From: Nitratireductor sp.
GTDB taxonomy: Bacteria > Pseudomonadota > Alphaproteobacteria > Rhizobiales > Rhizobiaceae
Direction: 5' to 3'
Assembly (NCBI GenBank): GCA_020637805.1
Contig: JACKJU010000002.1
Location: forward strand, 310,001-374,000
Length of the DNA: 64,000 nt
In this document: positions 16,318 to 24,522 of the stretch, piece by piece
How positions within the stretch are numbered: position 1 is the first letter of the stretch
Layout: each line of letters opens with the position of its first letter
Program-made: the position numbers and the translations under genes
Notes under the pieces: model-generated
Seen by the model: the letters and a program-made list of their open reading frames with translations, nothing else
Databases searched by the model: none
Told to the model about the DNA's origin: nothing

Positions 16318-17348
16318 TGATTTCGCTGTCGGATATTCCTGCCCGGGGCGGCTCGCCCTTCACGCCGGCCATGTTGGTGTTCCTGCTGGCGCTCGCAACC
16401 GCTCCGCTCTGGCTGGAGGCGGTCGGGCTCTACAGTTATCTCGGCATCGAGATAACCATTTGGATTCTCTACGCTGCGGGTTTCAACCTGCTGTTCGGCT
16501 ATGCCGGACTGCATTCTTTCGGACATGGCGCCTATCTCGGCGTGGGGGCCTATGCCTTCGGTCTGTTTCAGCATCATGTTGGGGTCAGTCTCTGGGGGGG
16601 ACTGCTGACTGCAGTGGTCGCGGCCACGGTCGCGGGCGCTGTGGTTGCCTTGTTCGTCGCGCACCGCCGCGGCATCTATTTTGCACTTCTGACGATCGCC
16701 TTCGGCCAGGTCTTCTGGTTCTGCGCGATAAAACTGCGCTGGCTCACCGGAGGCGAGGATGGTCTGCTCGGTATTCCGCGGCCCGATCTTGTACTTGGTC
16801 CATTGCGGATGAGCCTCAAGGAAAACACGTCGTTGCACTGGTTCTCGGCTGTGATTCTGGGGCTGGTCATGCTGGGGCTTTGGCGGCTGGTCAACGCGCC
16901 ATTCGGCCGTGTACTGCAGGCAATCCGGCAAAACGAGATGCGGGCGCGTTTCGCTGGCTACGATGTTTGGCGTATCAAGTGGCTGGTCTTCACGCTTTCC
17001 GCTTCGGTGGCGGGTCTTGCGGGCGGCTTGTTCGCGATGGCGCAGGAAAGCGCGTATCCGGACGTCATGAGCCTGCACCAGTCCGGCCTGATCGTGATGA
17101 TGATCCTGGTCGGCGGCGGTCTCGTCAGCTTTTGGGGGCCGGTACTCGGCGTTCTCATCTATTTCATTGCGCGCGACATCATCGGTGGCATCACCGAGAC
17201 CTGGCTACTCTGGTTCGGCCTGATGTTCGTCGTCATGGTCATGGTGCGGCCCGAGGGTGCGGCAGGCCTCATCCATGTCCTGCGAAGCCGGCTGGTCCGA
17301 TCGCCAACGCACAAGCAGGCGCCGGCTCCCGCCGAGAGGAGCGCCTGA
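16317..17348 (+). CDS. LivM-type ABC permease
   Basis: 343 aa with about nine to ten hydrophobic segments. The conserved LivM region is GFNLLFGYAGLHSFGHGAYLGVGAY, followed by QVFWFCAIKLRWLTGGEDGL and the cytoplasmic EAA-like loop RVLQAIRQNEMRARFAGYDVWRIK. Second membrane subunit of the importer; the start overlaps the LivH stop. Confidence 0.92.
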   Translation: MISLSDIPARGGSPFTPAMLVFLLALATAPLWLEAVGLYSYLGIEITIWILYAAGFNLLFGYAGLHSFGHGAYLGVGAYAFGLFQHHVGVSLWGGLLTAVVAATVAGAVVALFVAHRRGIYFALLTIAFGQVFWFCAIKLRWLTGGEDGLLGIPRPDLVLGPLRMSLKENTSLHWFSAVILGLVMLGLWRLVNAPFGRVLQAIRQNEMRARFAGYDVWRIKWLVFTLSASVAGLAGGLFAMAQESAYPDVMSLHQSGLIVMMILVGGGLVSFWGPVLGVLIYFIARDIIGGITETWLLWFGLMFVVMVMVRPEGAAGLIHVLRSRLVRSPTHKQAPAPAERSA

Positions 17349-17349
17349 C

Positions 17350-18093
17350 ATGCCATTGTTCGAGGCGCGCAATATCCAGAAACGCTTTGGTGCACGGGTC
17401 GTGCTGGAAAATGTCTCGCTCAGCGTCGAGGAAGGCGCAGTGCATGGCATCATGGGGCCAAACGGCGCGGGCAAGACCACCTGCTTCAACGTTCTGACGG
17501 GCCATTACGCACCCGAAGGTGGCACTATCCGTTTCGAGGGACAGGACATTGCCGGCCTGAAACCGCATCGCATCGCCAGGCTCGGAATATCGAGATCCTT
17601 CCAGATCATGAACCTGTTCGACGATACGGTCGTGCTCGAAAACGTCATGCTTGCCTTGCCGGAATTCCGTGCGATGGGATTTAATCCGTCGCGGAGCGTA
17701 TTCACAGATCGAGCGCTGACTGATGCCGCGCTGGAGATACTCGCGCAGGTCGATCTTGCCGACAGGGCGTGGGAGAAGGCGGTATCGCTGTCATATGGCC
17801 AGCGACGGGCACTGGAAATCGCAGTCGCACTTGCGGCCCGGCCGAAGATCGTCTTTCTCGATGAGCCGACCTCGGGTCTTGGGGCCGACGCCACTCGCGC
17901 GCTGGCGCAGCTCGTGCAGCGGCTGCGCAAGAGCTACACGATCGTGATGATCGAGCACGACATGCGTTTCCTGTTCGAACTGGCCGACCGTATCTCCGTG
18001 ATCCATTGGGGACAGGTTATCGCCGAGAACACGCCTGCCGAGTTGATGGCCAACAAGTGGGTTGCCCGGTCCGCCCTGGGAGAACTCGCCTGA
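17350..18093 (+). CDS. LivG-type ABC ATPase
   Basis: 247 aa. Walker A GPNGAGKTT (residues 36-44), Q-loop SFQIMNLF, signature LSYGQRRALEIAVAL, Walker B IVFLDEPTSGLG and H-switch IEHDMRF are all present. The signature is LSYGQ instead of LSGGQ, as is usual for LivG. The start (17350) follows the LivM stop by one base. Confidence 0.93.
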   Translation: MPLFEARNIQKRFGARVVLENVSLSVEEGAVHGIMGPNGAGKTTCFNVLTGHYAPEGGTIRFEGQDIAGLKPHRIARLGISRSFQIMNLFDDTVVLENVMLALPEFRAMGFNPSRSVFTDRALTDAALEILAQVDLADRAWEKAVSLSYGQRRALEIAVALAARPKIVFLDEPTSGLGADATRALAQLVQRLRKSYTIVMIEHDMRFLFELADRISVIHWGQVIAENTPAELMANKWVARSALGELA

Positions 18094-18788
18094 TGCTTGA
18101 GATATCCGGAATCGAGACCTTCCACGGAGAGACCCAGGCCTTGTTCGGACCGTCCCTTAGGGTCGGCGAGGCGGAGGTTGTGGCACTGCTAGGGCCGAAC
18201 GGCGCAGGAAAGACAACGACCATCCGCTCTGTCCTCGGCCTGTCGCCGCCGCGTTCCGGCCAGATCCGCTTCGACCGCACTGATATCACGCGGATGCCGA
18301 CGCACCGCATCACCCGTATGGGGATCGGCTGGGTGCCGGATGATCGCCGCGTATTCCCCATGCTCACGGGTCGGCGAAACCTGGCGCTCGGCGCTCGCAA
18401 AACCCGTTTTCGGAGCTGGCGCCAAGAGGAGGTCTGCGAGATTTTTCCTGCGCTCGACCACCTGATGGCGCGCGATTGCGAGGCGATGTCGGGCGGTGAG
18501 TTGCAGATGGTTGCGATTTCCCGAGCGCTACTCGGTTCGCCCGGCATCGTGCTGTTCGACGAGCCGAGCCAGGGGCTTGCGCCGAAGATTGTCCAGGACG
18601 TGCTCAAGACCATACGGAAGATGAAGGCGGAGGGCATCGCCTCACTGATCGTGGAGCAGAATGCACTCGCCGCGCTGGAGGTGTCGGACAGGGTCTATGT
18701 CATGGACAGAGGCCGGATCGTCCACGAGGGCGAGGCACGAGACCTGCTGGACAACAGCGCGCTCCGGCGCAGTCTGATTGGGATGTGA
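18093..18788 (+). CDS. LivF-type ABC ATPase
   Basis: 231 aa from the ATG at 18093, overlapping the LivG stop. Walker A GPNGAGKTT, RRVFPMLTGRRNL Q-loop region, signature MSGGELQMVAISRALL, Walker B IVLFDEPSQGLAP and VEQNA H-loop region (Gln-Asn as normal for LivF). Together with LivG it powers import. Confidence 0.93.
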   Translation: MLEISGIETFHGETQALFGPSLRVGEAEVVALLGPNGAGKTTTIRSVLGLSPPRSGQIRFDRTDITRMPTHRITRMGIGWVPDDRRVFPMLTGRRNLALGARKTRFRSWRQEEVCEIFPALDHLMARDCEAMSGGELQMVAISRALLGSPGIVLFDEPSQGLAPKIVQDVLKTIRKMKAEGIASLIVEQNALAALEVSDRVYVMDRGRIVHEGEARDLLDNSALRRSLIGM

Positions 18789-18790
18789 AC

Positions 18791-19414
18791 ATGACTGCCA
18801 TGCTTGAAGTGAAGAATCTGGAGAAGGTGTATACGCAATCGTTATTCGATCGTACGCCAACCTTCCGGTTGACTGCCAATTTTGCGATCGAAGAGCCGGC
18901 GATTGTCGGAATGATGGGGCCGAACGGGTCGGGCAAGACAACGCTCTTCGAACTCGTGACCGGGTCTAATGCGCCGACCTCGGGTGAAGTATCTGTAATG
19001 GGGCGCAACATTCATCGCGTTCGCACCGACCAGCGCGACCGGCTTGCGATACACTATCACCAGTCCTACCAGGTGCGGCATTTCAGGTCCTGGACGCCCA
19101 ACGCGATATTGGAAAAGGCCGGGTCAGACTATCCGATGCTGCATCTCTTCGACGAGCCGCAGTTCAATACGCAAGACGGCTATATCGGCTTCATGCTCGA
19201 CTTCTTTCGGCGGCTGCGCGATGAGGGACGGCTGGTGTTCCTTTGCATCCATCCCAACGAGCGCTTCCATCTGGAGATCGTTCAGGAGATTTGCGAGCGC
19301 TTCATCTTCGCCCAGAAAGGCTCAGTCACACCGCTGGCTTCCTACAGCGAACTGCTGTCACACGAGCCGGCGCGAGCCTATCTCGGCGACCTTCTCACGG
19401 AGAGGGCAGCATGA
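18791..19414 (+). CDS. Atypical small ABC ATPase lacking the signature (helical) subdomain
   Basis: 207 aa from the ATG at 18791, two bases after LivF. Walker A GPNGSGKTT (about residues 42-50) and a Q-loop-like HYHQSYQVRHF are intact, but only about 25 residues later comes a Walker B-like MLHLFDEPQF, then an H-loop-like FLCIHPNERFH. Normally about 60-70 residues carrying the helical subdomain and LSGGQ lie between Q-loop and Walker B; here they are missing, without a frameshift. Such a protein could not form a normal ATP sandwich. It may be a regulatory partner, a degenerate third ATPase, or the product of an in-frame deletion. The downstream gene overlaps its stop by four bases, so the operon frame is preserved. 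Confidence 0.75.
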   Translation: MTAMLEVKNLEKVYTQSLFDRTPTFRLTANFAIEEPAIVGMMGPNGSGKTTLFELVTGSNAPTSGEVSVMGRNIHRVRTDQRDRLAIHYHQSYQVRHFRSWTPNAILEKAGSDYPMLHLFDEPQFNTQDGYIGFMLDFFRRLRDEGRLVFLCIHPNERFHLEIVQEICERFIFAQKGSVTPLASYSELLSHEPARAYLGDLLTERAA

Positions 19415-19728
19415 GTGCCTTTCGCAAGTCGGCCTACGTGGCGCCCGTGTCACAGGAGAAAGTGAAGGCGGATTTCGCCGGTTTCTCCTTCGGTGTATTT
19501 CGCGATTCGCCCGGTCAGGTCTGGGCCGACTTCATGCACGCCACCGACGAATTCGTCGTCGTTGCGGAAGGTTTGATGGAGATCGAGGTTGCCGGTGAAA
19601 CGGCTGCCTGTGAACCAGGCGATCTGGTCCTCATTCCGGCTGGTGCTTTGCACACGCTGCGCACTTCGCGGCAGGGAGGAAGCGTCTGGTACTACGGCTA
19701 CGGAACCTTTGGAGGCGCGAATGGGTGA
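19411..19728 (+). CDS. Small single-domain cupin
   Basis: 105 aa from the ATG at 19411 (GAGAGGGCAGC upstream). Cupin motif 1 is MHATDEFVVVAEGLMEIEVAG; motif 2 is CEPGDLVLIPAGALHTL, with metal ligands His, Asp/Glu and His in place. Small cupins in sugar operons often act as epimerases or isomerases, or bind a pathway intermediate; the substrate is unknown. Overlaps both neighbours by four to eight bases. Confidence 0.85.
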   Translation: MSAFRKSAYVAPVSQEKVKADFAGFSFGVFRDSPGQVWADFMHATDEFVVVAEGLMEIEVAGETAACEPGDLVLIPAGALHTLRTSRQGGSVWYYGYGTFGGANG

Positions 19729-20722
19729 ATCGCTTCGCGTCGCACTCGTCGGCTGTGGACTGATCAGCCTGTATCATCTGCGGGCATGGAAGGCGGCCGG
19801 CGTCGAAATCGTTGCGCTATGCGACACCGATATCGAGAAGGCCAAAGCGCGCGCCAGAGAATTCGGCATTTCACGGATACACGCTGAAGCGGGAGAGATG
19901 TTTGCTCAAGGCGGGTTCAATGCGGTCGACATCGCGGCCTCTGTCGGCGCACATGCTCATATAGCCCGCATGGCCGCCGATAACGGCGTGCACATAATGT
20001 GTCAGAAGCCACTTACAGAAACGGTCGCAGAAGCCGAGGCGCTGATAGACTATGTGGGCGACCGTGTCCGCTTCATGGTGCATGAGAACTACCGCTTCCG
20101 GCCCCACTACATGACCGTTCGCCGATGGATCGAGGAAGGACGTATCGGCGCTGTTCGTCACGCTGCGATTTCCTGCCGGGGGTCAGGACTTTGCGCGCGC
20201 GACGGTGCACTGCCATTCCTGATCGAACGGCAGCCCTATCTGACAAGCTTTCCCCGAAACCTTGTCTTCGAAACGATGATCCACCATCTCGACATACTGC
20301 GTTGCCTGTGCGGTCCGCTCACGGTTACCGCGGCGCGGCTCAACCGATTGGCTGACGGGCTTCCTGGTGAAGACACGGCTGCAATTCTCCTGTCTGGCAA
20401 GAATGGCTTCATCGCCACCGCTGACGGCTGCCTTGTCGCGCCGGGATATCCCGAGCTTCACGGCGATCGCCTTGAGGTTATCGGCGCGACTGGCACGATC
20501 CTGATGGAACTGAACCGCATTCACCTCGTCGGCGCGGAAGACAAGGCCGAGGAGGTCGATCTGATCGGCCGCTACCAGGAGTGTTTCAACATGGCGATGG
20601 CGGACTTCGTTCGCGGGCTGCGCGATGGGACACCGTTCGAAACGGATCGCCTGGACAACCTGGAAACCCTGCGACTGATGGAAAGCGTATATGCCGCGGC
20701 TGGAGTGGAGATAAGACAATGA
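19721..20722 (+). CDS. Gfo/Idh/MocA family oxidoreductase
   Basis: 333 aa. N-terminal Rossmann fold (LRVALVGCGLISLYHLRAW; VALCDTDIEKAKARAREFG) with the family's CQKPLTETVAEAEALID (Lys of the EKP-like motif), then a C-terminal alpha/beta domain with HENYRFRPHYMTVRRWIEEG and MIHHLDILRCLCGP. NAD(P)-dependent oxidation of a sugar or cyclitol is the usual reaction. It overlaps the cupin stop by eight bases and the SDR start by four. Confidence 0.9.
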   Translation: MGESLRVALVGCGLISLYHLRAWKAAGVEIVALCDTDIEKAKARAREFGISRIHAEAGEMFAQGGFNAVDIAASVGAHAHIARMAADNGVHIMCQKPLTETVAEAEALIDYVGDRVRFMVHENYRFRPHYMTVRRWIEEGRIGAVRHAAISCRGSGLCARDGALPFLIERQPYLTSFPRNLVFETMIHHLDILRCLCGPLTVTAARLNRLADGLPGEDTAAILLSGKNGFIATADGCLVAPGYPELHGDRLEVIGATGTILMELNRIHLVGAEDKAEEVDLIGRYQECFNMAMADFVRGLRDGTPFETDRLDNLETLRLMESVYAAAGVEIRQ

Positions 20723-21540
20723 ACCAGCAACCCGTAAGTCTCACGCCGCGCCTCGACCCGGAGCGGATCGCCAGGCTGTTCGACATCACGGGCATGCGAG
20801 TTTTCGTACCTGGAGGCTATGGAGCGATCGGAGAGGCAACCGCCACCGCAATGGCGGCTCACGGCGCCGTGGTGACGATCGCTGGCCCGAAGATCGAGAA
20901 GGCCCGGGCGCTGGCCGACCGCATCGTAGAGGCCGGCGGGAAAGCCTACGGCTTCGAGTTGGATGCGCGCGATGTCAGCTCGGTGCGGGACGCCACCGCC
21001 GAGGCTATTGGCGCCATGGGAGGTATCGATACCCTGGTGAATTGCGTCGGCATCCAGCGCGAGCAGCATCTGGTCGATGTGACCGAGGAAGCATTCGATG
21101 AGGTGTATCGCACCAACCTGAAATCCGCGATGTTCCTCGCCCAGGAAACAGCGCGGGATCAGATCGCTCGTGGCAAGGGCGGACGGCAGATCCATATCCT
21201 GTCGGTTCGCTCGCAACTTGCGCTCCGCGGACGCGGATATTCGGCGTATTGCTCCACCAAGGGCGGTCTCGCCATGCTCGTCAAGCAGCATGCTATGGAG
21301 CTTGCTCCGCACAATATCACCGTCAACGGTGTAGCGCCGACATTCATCCAGTCGGACCGCATCCGTATGCATCTCGACAGGCCCGAGTTCCGGGATTTCA
21401 TTCTCGAACGCAATCCGCTCGGCCGTATTGGGGATCCGCTGGAAGTCTGTGGACAGGTGATCGTATTCGCCGCACCCGCTGGCAGCTACATGACTGGCCA
21501 GATCGTCTATATCGATGGCGGGGTCACAGCTTCGCAATGA
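20719..21540 (+). CDS. Short-chain dehydrogenase/reductase (SDR)
   Basis: 273 aa. The nucleotide-binding motif is GGYGAIGEA (near residues 33-41), a classical-SDR variant. NCVGIQ stands in for NNAG, and the catalytic Ser and Tyr-x3-Lys are in ILSVRSQ and YSAYCSTKGG. The C-terminus YMTGQIVYIDGG is classical. It would oxidise or reduce a sugar-acid hydroxyl with NAD(P). Its stop overlaps the start of the dehydratase remnant. Confidence 0.92.
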   Translation: MNQQPVSLTPRLDPERIARLFDITGMRVFVPGGYGAIGEATATAMAAHGAVVTIAGPKIEKARALADRIVEAGGKAYGFELDARDVSSVRDATAEAIGAMGGIDTLVNCVGIQREQHLVDVTEEAFDEVYRTNLKSAMFLAQETARDQIARGKGGRQIHILSVRSQLALRGRGYSAYCSTKGGLAMLVKQHAMELAPHNITVNGVAPTFIQSDRIRMHLDRPEFRDFILERNPLGRIGDPLEVCGQVIVFAAPAGSYMTGQIVYIDGGVTASQ

Positions 21541-21914
21541 CCCGGTTGCGTTCATCCCGCTGGTTCGATGCAGACGATTTGCGCGGATTTGGCCACCGCT
21601 CCCGCCTGATGCAAATGGGCTATTCTCGCGATAATTGGGAGGGCGGGCCCGTCATCGCCATCGTCAACACATGGTCGGACATCAATCCCTGTCATGCACA
21701 TTTCAGGGCACGGGCGAAAGACGTCAAGCGCGATGTTCTTCAGGCCGGCGGCTTTCCGAACGAACTTCCGGCGCTAATGGGTTGGTGCGACAAGACCGGG
21801 CCGGCGCTGCTGATGGGTGCCATAAGCATTGTCATGCAGGCCGAAAAGGGCTGCGACTTTGACTTCCTGGAAACCAGTTTCGGCGCTCCCGTGCCGGAAC
21901 CCGAGATATTGTGA
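21537..21914 (+). pseudogene. Internally deleted IlvD/Edd-family dehydratase remnant
   Basis: 125 codons. The first about 75 residues (RWFDADDLRGFGHRSRLMQMGYS, VIAIVNTWSDINPCHAHF, VLQAGGFPNELPAL) match the N-terminus of arabinonate/xylonate-type dehydratases. MGWCDKTGPALLMGAIS continues the [Fe-S] cysteine region after a gap, and VMQAEKGCDFDFLETSFGAPVPEPEI matches the family's C-terminal end. Full-length enzymes have about 570-600 residues, so around 450 residues are absent, yet the frame and the operon overlaps are preserved. The fragment cannot hold a complete active site. Presumably the pathway's dehydration step is lost or supplied elsewhere. Confidence 0.8.
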
Positions 21915-21927
21915 GCGAGGTAAGACA

Positions 21928-23367
21928 ATGGCAGGCATGCAACCGAAACTTCTGATCGGAGGCGAGTTTCGCGAAATCGGCGGGGCGGCACCAATTCCCG
22001 TGATCAATCCTTGCACCGAGGAAGTGCTCTGGGAACTGCCGGCATGCTCCGCAGCCGACGTAGCCGAGGCGCTGGTGCATGCACGCAGTGCGCAGGAATC
22101 ATGGAGCAAGGTACATGGCTGGGAGCGGGGCCGCATCCTGCGCAAGGTAGCGGTTGAAATGAAGGCCCGCACCGATGCGATCGCCCGCGCTCTGTCTCTC
22201 GAAATCGGCCGGCCCTACAACCAGTCGGCTGGCGAAGTAGGCGCGGCGATCGAACAGATCGAGTGGTTTGCAGGTGAGGCGGAGCGATTGTTCGGGGAGA
22301 CGATCCCGTCGCGTCAGGGCGGGCGACTGATCATAGAGCCGGAACCTGTTGGCATCTGCGCCGCATTCACTGCCTGGAATTTTCCGGTCAATCTGCCAGT
22401 TCGAAAGATGGCGCCGGCGCTCGCCGCCGGATGTGTCATCCTTGTGAGACCCTCCGAACAGGTTCCGATGACGTCGACACTCATAGCCGAGGCATTTGTT
22501 GCTGGCGGTGTGCCGGCGGGTGCAGTGCAGCTTCTGCTCGGCCGGGCCGCTGATATTACGCCTGCGATCCTTGCCGCTGACGAAGTCCGCAAGATATCGC
22601 TGACCGGATCGACGCAAGTAGGCAAGATGCTCTTGTCGGAGGCGGCGAACACGGTAAAGCGATGCTCGATGGAACTGGGCGGGCATTCCCCAGTGGTCAT
22701 TTGCGCAGATGCCGACGTGGAAGCGGCGGCCGTGCAATGCGCCGGTTTCAAGTTCCGCAATGCAGGCCAGGTCTGCATTGCACCGAACCGGTTTTATGTG
22801 GAGGAAAGCGTGGCCGACCGATTCCTGTCCACAATGAAGGCCGAGGCTGAAAGGCTTGTGCTCGGCAATAGCCAGGCAGAAGAGACCTCCATGGGGCCGC
22901 TCACGTCGGCCTCGGGACGCGAAAAGGTCGAGCGCCTGATCGCTGACGCGCAGGAAATGGGCGCCAGATTGGTGACCGGCGGCAGGCGGCCGGAGGGGCG
23001 CAACGCGGGATATTTCCTCGAACCGACTGTGTTGGCGGAAGTCCCGGATGATGCAGATATAATGAGCGAGGAGCCCTTCGGCCCGGTAGCGCCTGTTGCG
23101 ACATTCGGCACGCTCGATGATGCCATCGCCCGCGCCAATTCCACACCCTATGGACTTGCGGCCTATGCATTCACCTCCAGCCAGGCGAAGGCTGCCGCGT
23201 TGTCGCGAGATTTGCATGCAGGCATGGTTGGGATAAACACCTTCATGATTGCGCATGCCGAAGCTCCGTTCGGTGGCGTCGATCATTCCGGCATGGGGCG
23301 CGAAGGTGGGCGCGAAGCGATCCGCGACTACCAGAATACCAAGCTCAGCCACATGATGGCGGTATGA
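21928..23367 (+). CDS. Aldehyde dehydrogenase (NAD(P)-dependent)
   Basis: 479 aa from the ATG at 21928. All ALDH landmarks are present: FTAWNFPVNLPVRKMAPALAAG with the oxyanion Asn, VRPSEQVP, SLTGSTQVGK, the catalytic Glu in MELGGHSPVV, and the catalytic Cys in NAGQVCIAPNR. Sequence style is that of succinate-semialdehyde/2-ketoglutarate-semialdehyde or lactaldehyde-type enzymes. With the adjacent HpcH/HpaI aldolase it could oxidise the aldehyde released by aldol cleavage. It follows the dehydratase remnant by 13 bp. Confidence 0.92.
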   Translation: MAGMQPKLLIGGEFREIGGAAPIPVINPCTEEVLWELPACSAADVAEALVHARSAQESWSKVHGWERGRILRKVAVEMKARTDAIARALSLEIGRPYNQSAGEVGAAIEQIEWFAGEAERLFGETIPSRQGGRLIIEPEPVGICAAFTAWNFPVNLPVRKMAPALAAGCVILVRPSEQVPMTSTLIAEAFVAGGVPAGAVQLLLGRAADITPAILAADEVRKISLTGSTQVGKMLLSEAANTVKRCSMELGGHSPVVICADADVEAAAVQCAGFKFRNAGQVCIAPNRFYVEESVADRFLSTMKAEAERLVLGNSQAEETSMGPLTSASGREKVERLIADAQEMGARLVTGGRRPEGRNAGYFLEPTVLAEVPDDADIMSEEPFGPVAPVATFGTLDDAIARANSTPYGLAAYAFTSSQAKAAALSRDLHAGMVGINTFMIAHAEAPFGGVDHSGMGREGGREAIRDYQNTKLSHMMAV

Positions 23368-23368
23368 G

Positions 23369-24148
23369 ATGGCGCACCTGAACCGGATACACCAAGTCTG
23401 GGCCGAAGGGCGAACGGCCGTCAACGGCTGGATTGCGGTGCCGTCAGTTCTTGGTGTCGAGGCGATGGCCAAGGCGGGCTGGGATGCACTTACTGTCGAC
23501 ATGCAGCACGGCACAGCGGATTACGCCGATCTGCTCTCAATCCTGCCTGTGATCGAGAAATCGGGCGCCGCGCCCGTCGTTCGCGTGCCGTGGCTCGACG
23601 AGGCCGCGATCATGCGTGCGCTGGACGCTGGCGCGCTCGGGATCATCGCACCGATGATCGAAACGCGCGAAGACACGGAGAGACTGGTTTCCACCTGCCG
23701 CTATCCGCCGGATGGGACACGCAGTTTCGGACCGGTGCGCGCGCGCCTAGCCTGGGGCGACGATTATGCAAGTATCGCCAACCAAGAGGTGCTTGTCTTT
23801 GCCATGGTCGAGACCAGGCTCGCAGTAGCCAATCTCGACGCGATACTGTCCGTGCCGGGATTGTCGGGAATCTATGTCGGGCCGTCCGATCTGTCGCTTT
23901 CCCATGGCTTTCAGCCAGGGTTCGACCGCACGGAGCCGGACATGCTGGCGCTGATCGCCGATATCCGTGCACGATCAGCCGCCAGAGGCCTTCGATGCTG
24001 CCTCCACTGCGGATCGCCCGTCTACGCTGCAAGGGCCGCTGCGGAAGGAATGGATCTGGTCACCATCGGCTCCGACGCACGTTTCGTCGAGGCCGGTGCA
24101 ATGGCCTGTATCAATCAGTTCAGGGAAAGCGCTGACAACAAGACATGA
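23369..24148 (+). CDS. HpcH/HpaI family class II aldolase
   Basis: 259 aa, starting one base after the ALDH stop. Signature segments are TVDMQHGTADYADLL, VVRVPWLDEAAIMRALDAGALGIIAPMIETRED (metal Glu), RSFGPVRARLAWGDDY and SGIYVGPSDLSLSHG (metal Asp). The family splits 2-keto-3-deoxy sugar acids or 4-hydroxy-2-oxoheptanedioate into pyruvate and an aldehyde. The position beside dehydrogenases, a dehydratase remnant and an ALDH suggests 2-keto-3-deoxy-sugar-acid cleavage. Last gene of the operon; a terminator follows. Confidence 0.92.
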   Translation: MAHLNRIHQVWAEGRTAVNGWIAVPSVLGVEAMAKAGWDALTVDMQHGTADYADLLSILPVIEKSGAAPVVRVPWLDEAAIMRALDAGALGIIAPMIETREDTERLVSTCRYPPDGTRSFGPVRARLAWGDDYASIANQEVLVFAMVETRLAVANLDAILSVPGLSGIYVGPSDLSLSHGFQPGFDRTEPDMLALIADIRARSAARGLRCCLHCGSPVYAARAAAEGMDLVTIGSDARFVEAGAMACINQFRESADNKT

Positions 24149-24198
24149 GCTTCCGTTTTTTAGCGACGCGGATGCCAGCTCGTCTACGTCCGAAAGCG

Positions 24199-24223
24199 CC
24201 GATCTAAACAAGATCGGGTTTTG
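24199..24223 (+). terminator. Terminator of the catabolic operon
   Basis: CCGATCT-AAACA-AGATCGG forms a perfect 7-bp stem with a 5-nt loop, followed by GTTTTG, 50 bp after the aldolase stop. Confidence 0.7.
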
Positions 24224-24283
24224 CCGAAGGAAGTTTCTTGCACGAAAGCAGGTCATAGGGCTCCGTGGCCAGCGAACTCGGAC

Positions 24284-24310
24284 CCAAGTCTCATCCGCTT
24301 TTGCGCGGAG
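24284..24310. repeat. 27-bp repeat, copy 1 (likely IS end)
   Basis: Differs at one base from 29779-29805, in the same orientation. Both copies contain AAGTCTCATCCGC and TTTGCGCGGAG. It lies directly downstream of the IS3 remnant, so it is probably part of the IS terminal region. Confidence 0.7.
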
Positions 24311-24500
24311 TCCGGAGGTTCATTTGTGGCCTTATGCAGCCCTTTTTTTGCAATGCTATTTTCATGGCGTATTCGCTGGGTATGAGATTGTCTAGCTACG
24401 AGTGTGGTCTGTCTCGATTGTAGTCCTCTTTCCATGCTCTGATTTGGGAACGTGCTTCGGTGAGTGACGAGAACAGTGTATCGACGGCGAGGCAGGGGGA
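24284..24500 (-). mobile_element. IS3-family transposase remnant (OrfB C-terminus)
   Basis: On the minus strand from about 24494 the frame reads CLAVDTLFSSLTEARSQIRAWKEDYNRDRPHS, matching the DDE-domain end of IS3-type OrfB. An in-frame TAG (24398-24396) then interrupts it, and LDNLIPSEYAMKIALQKK continues the expected C-terminus. Only the last about 60 codons survive, so the element is dead. A 27-bp sequence just beyond (24284-24310) recurs at 29779-29805. Confidence 0.75.
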
Positions 24501-24522
24501 GATCCAGTGTCTCATCCAAAGT

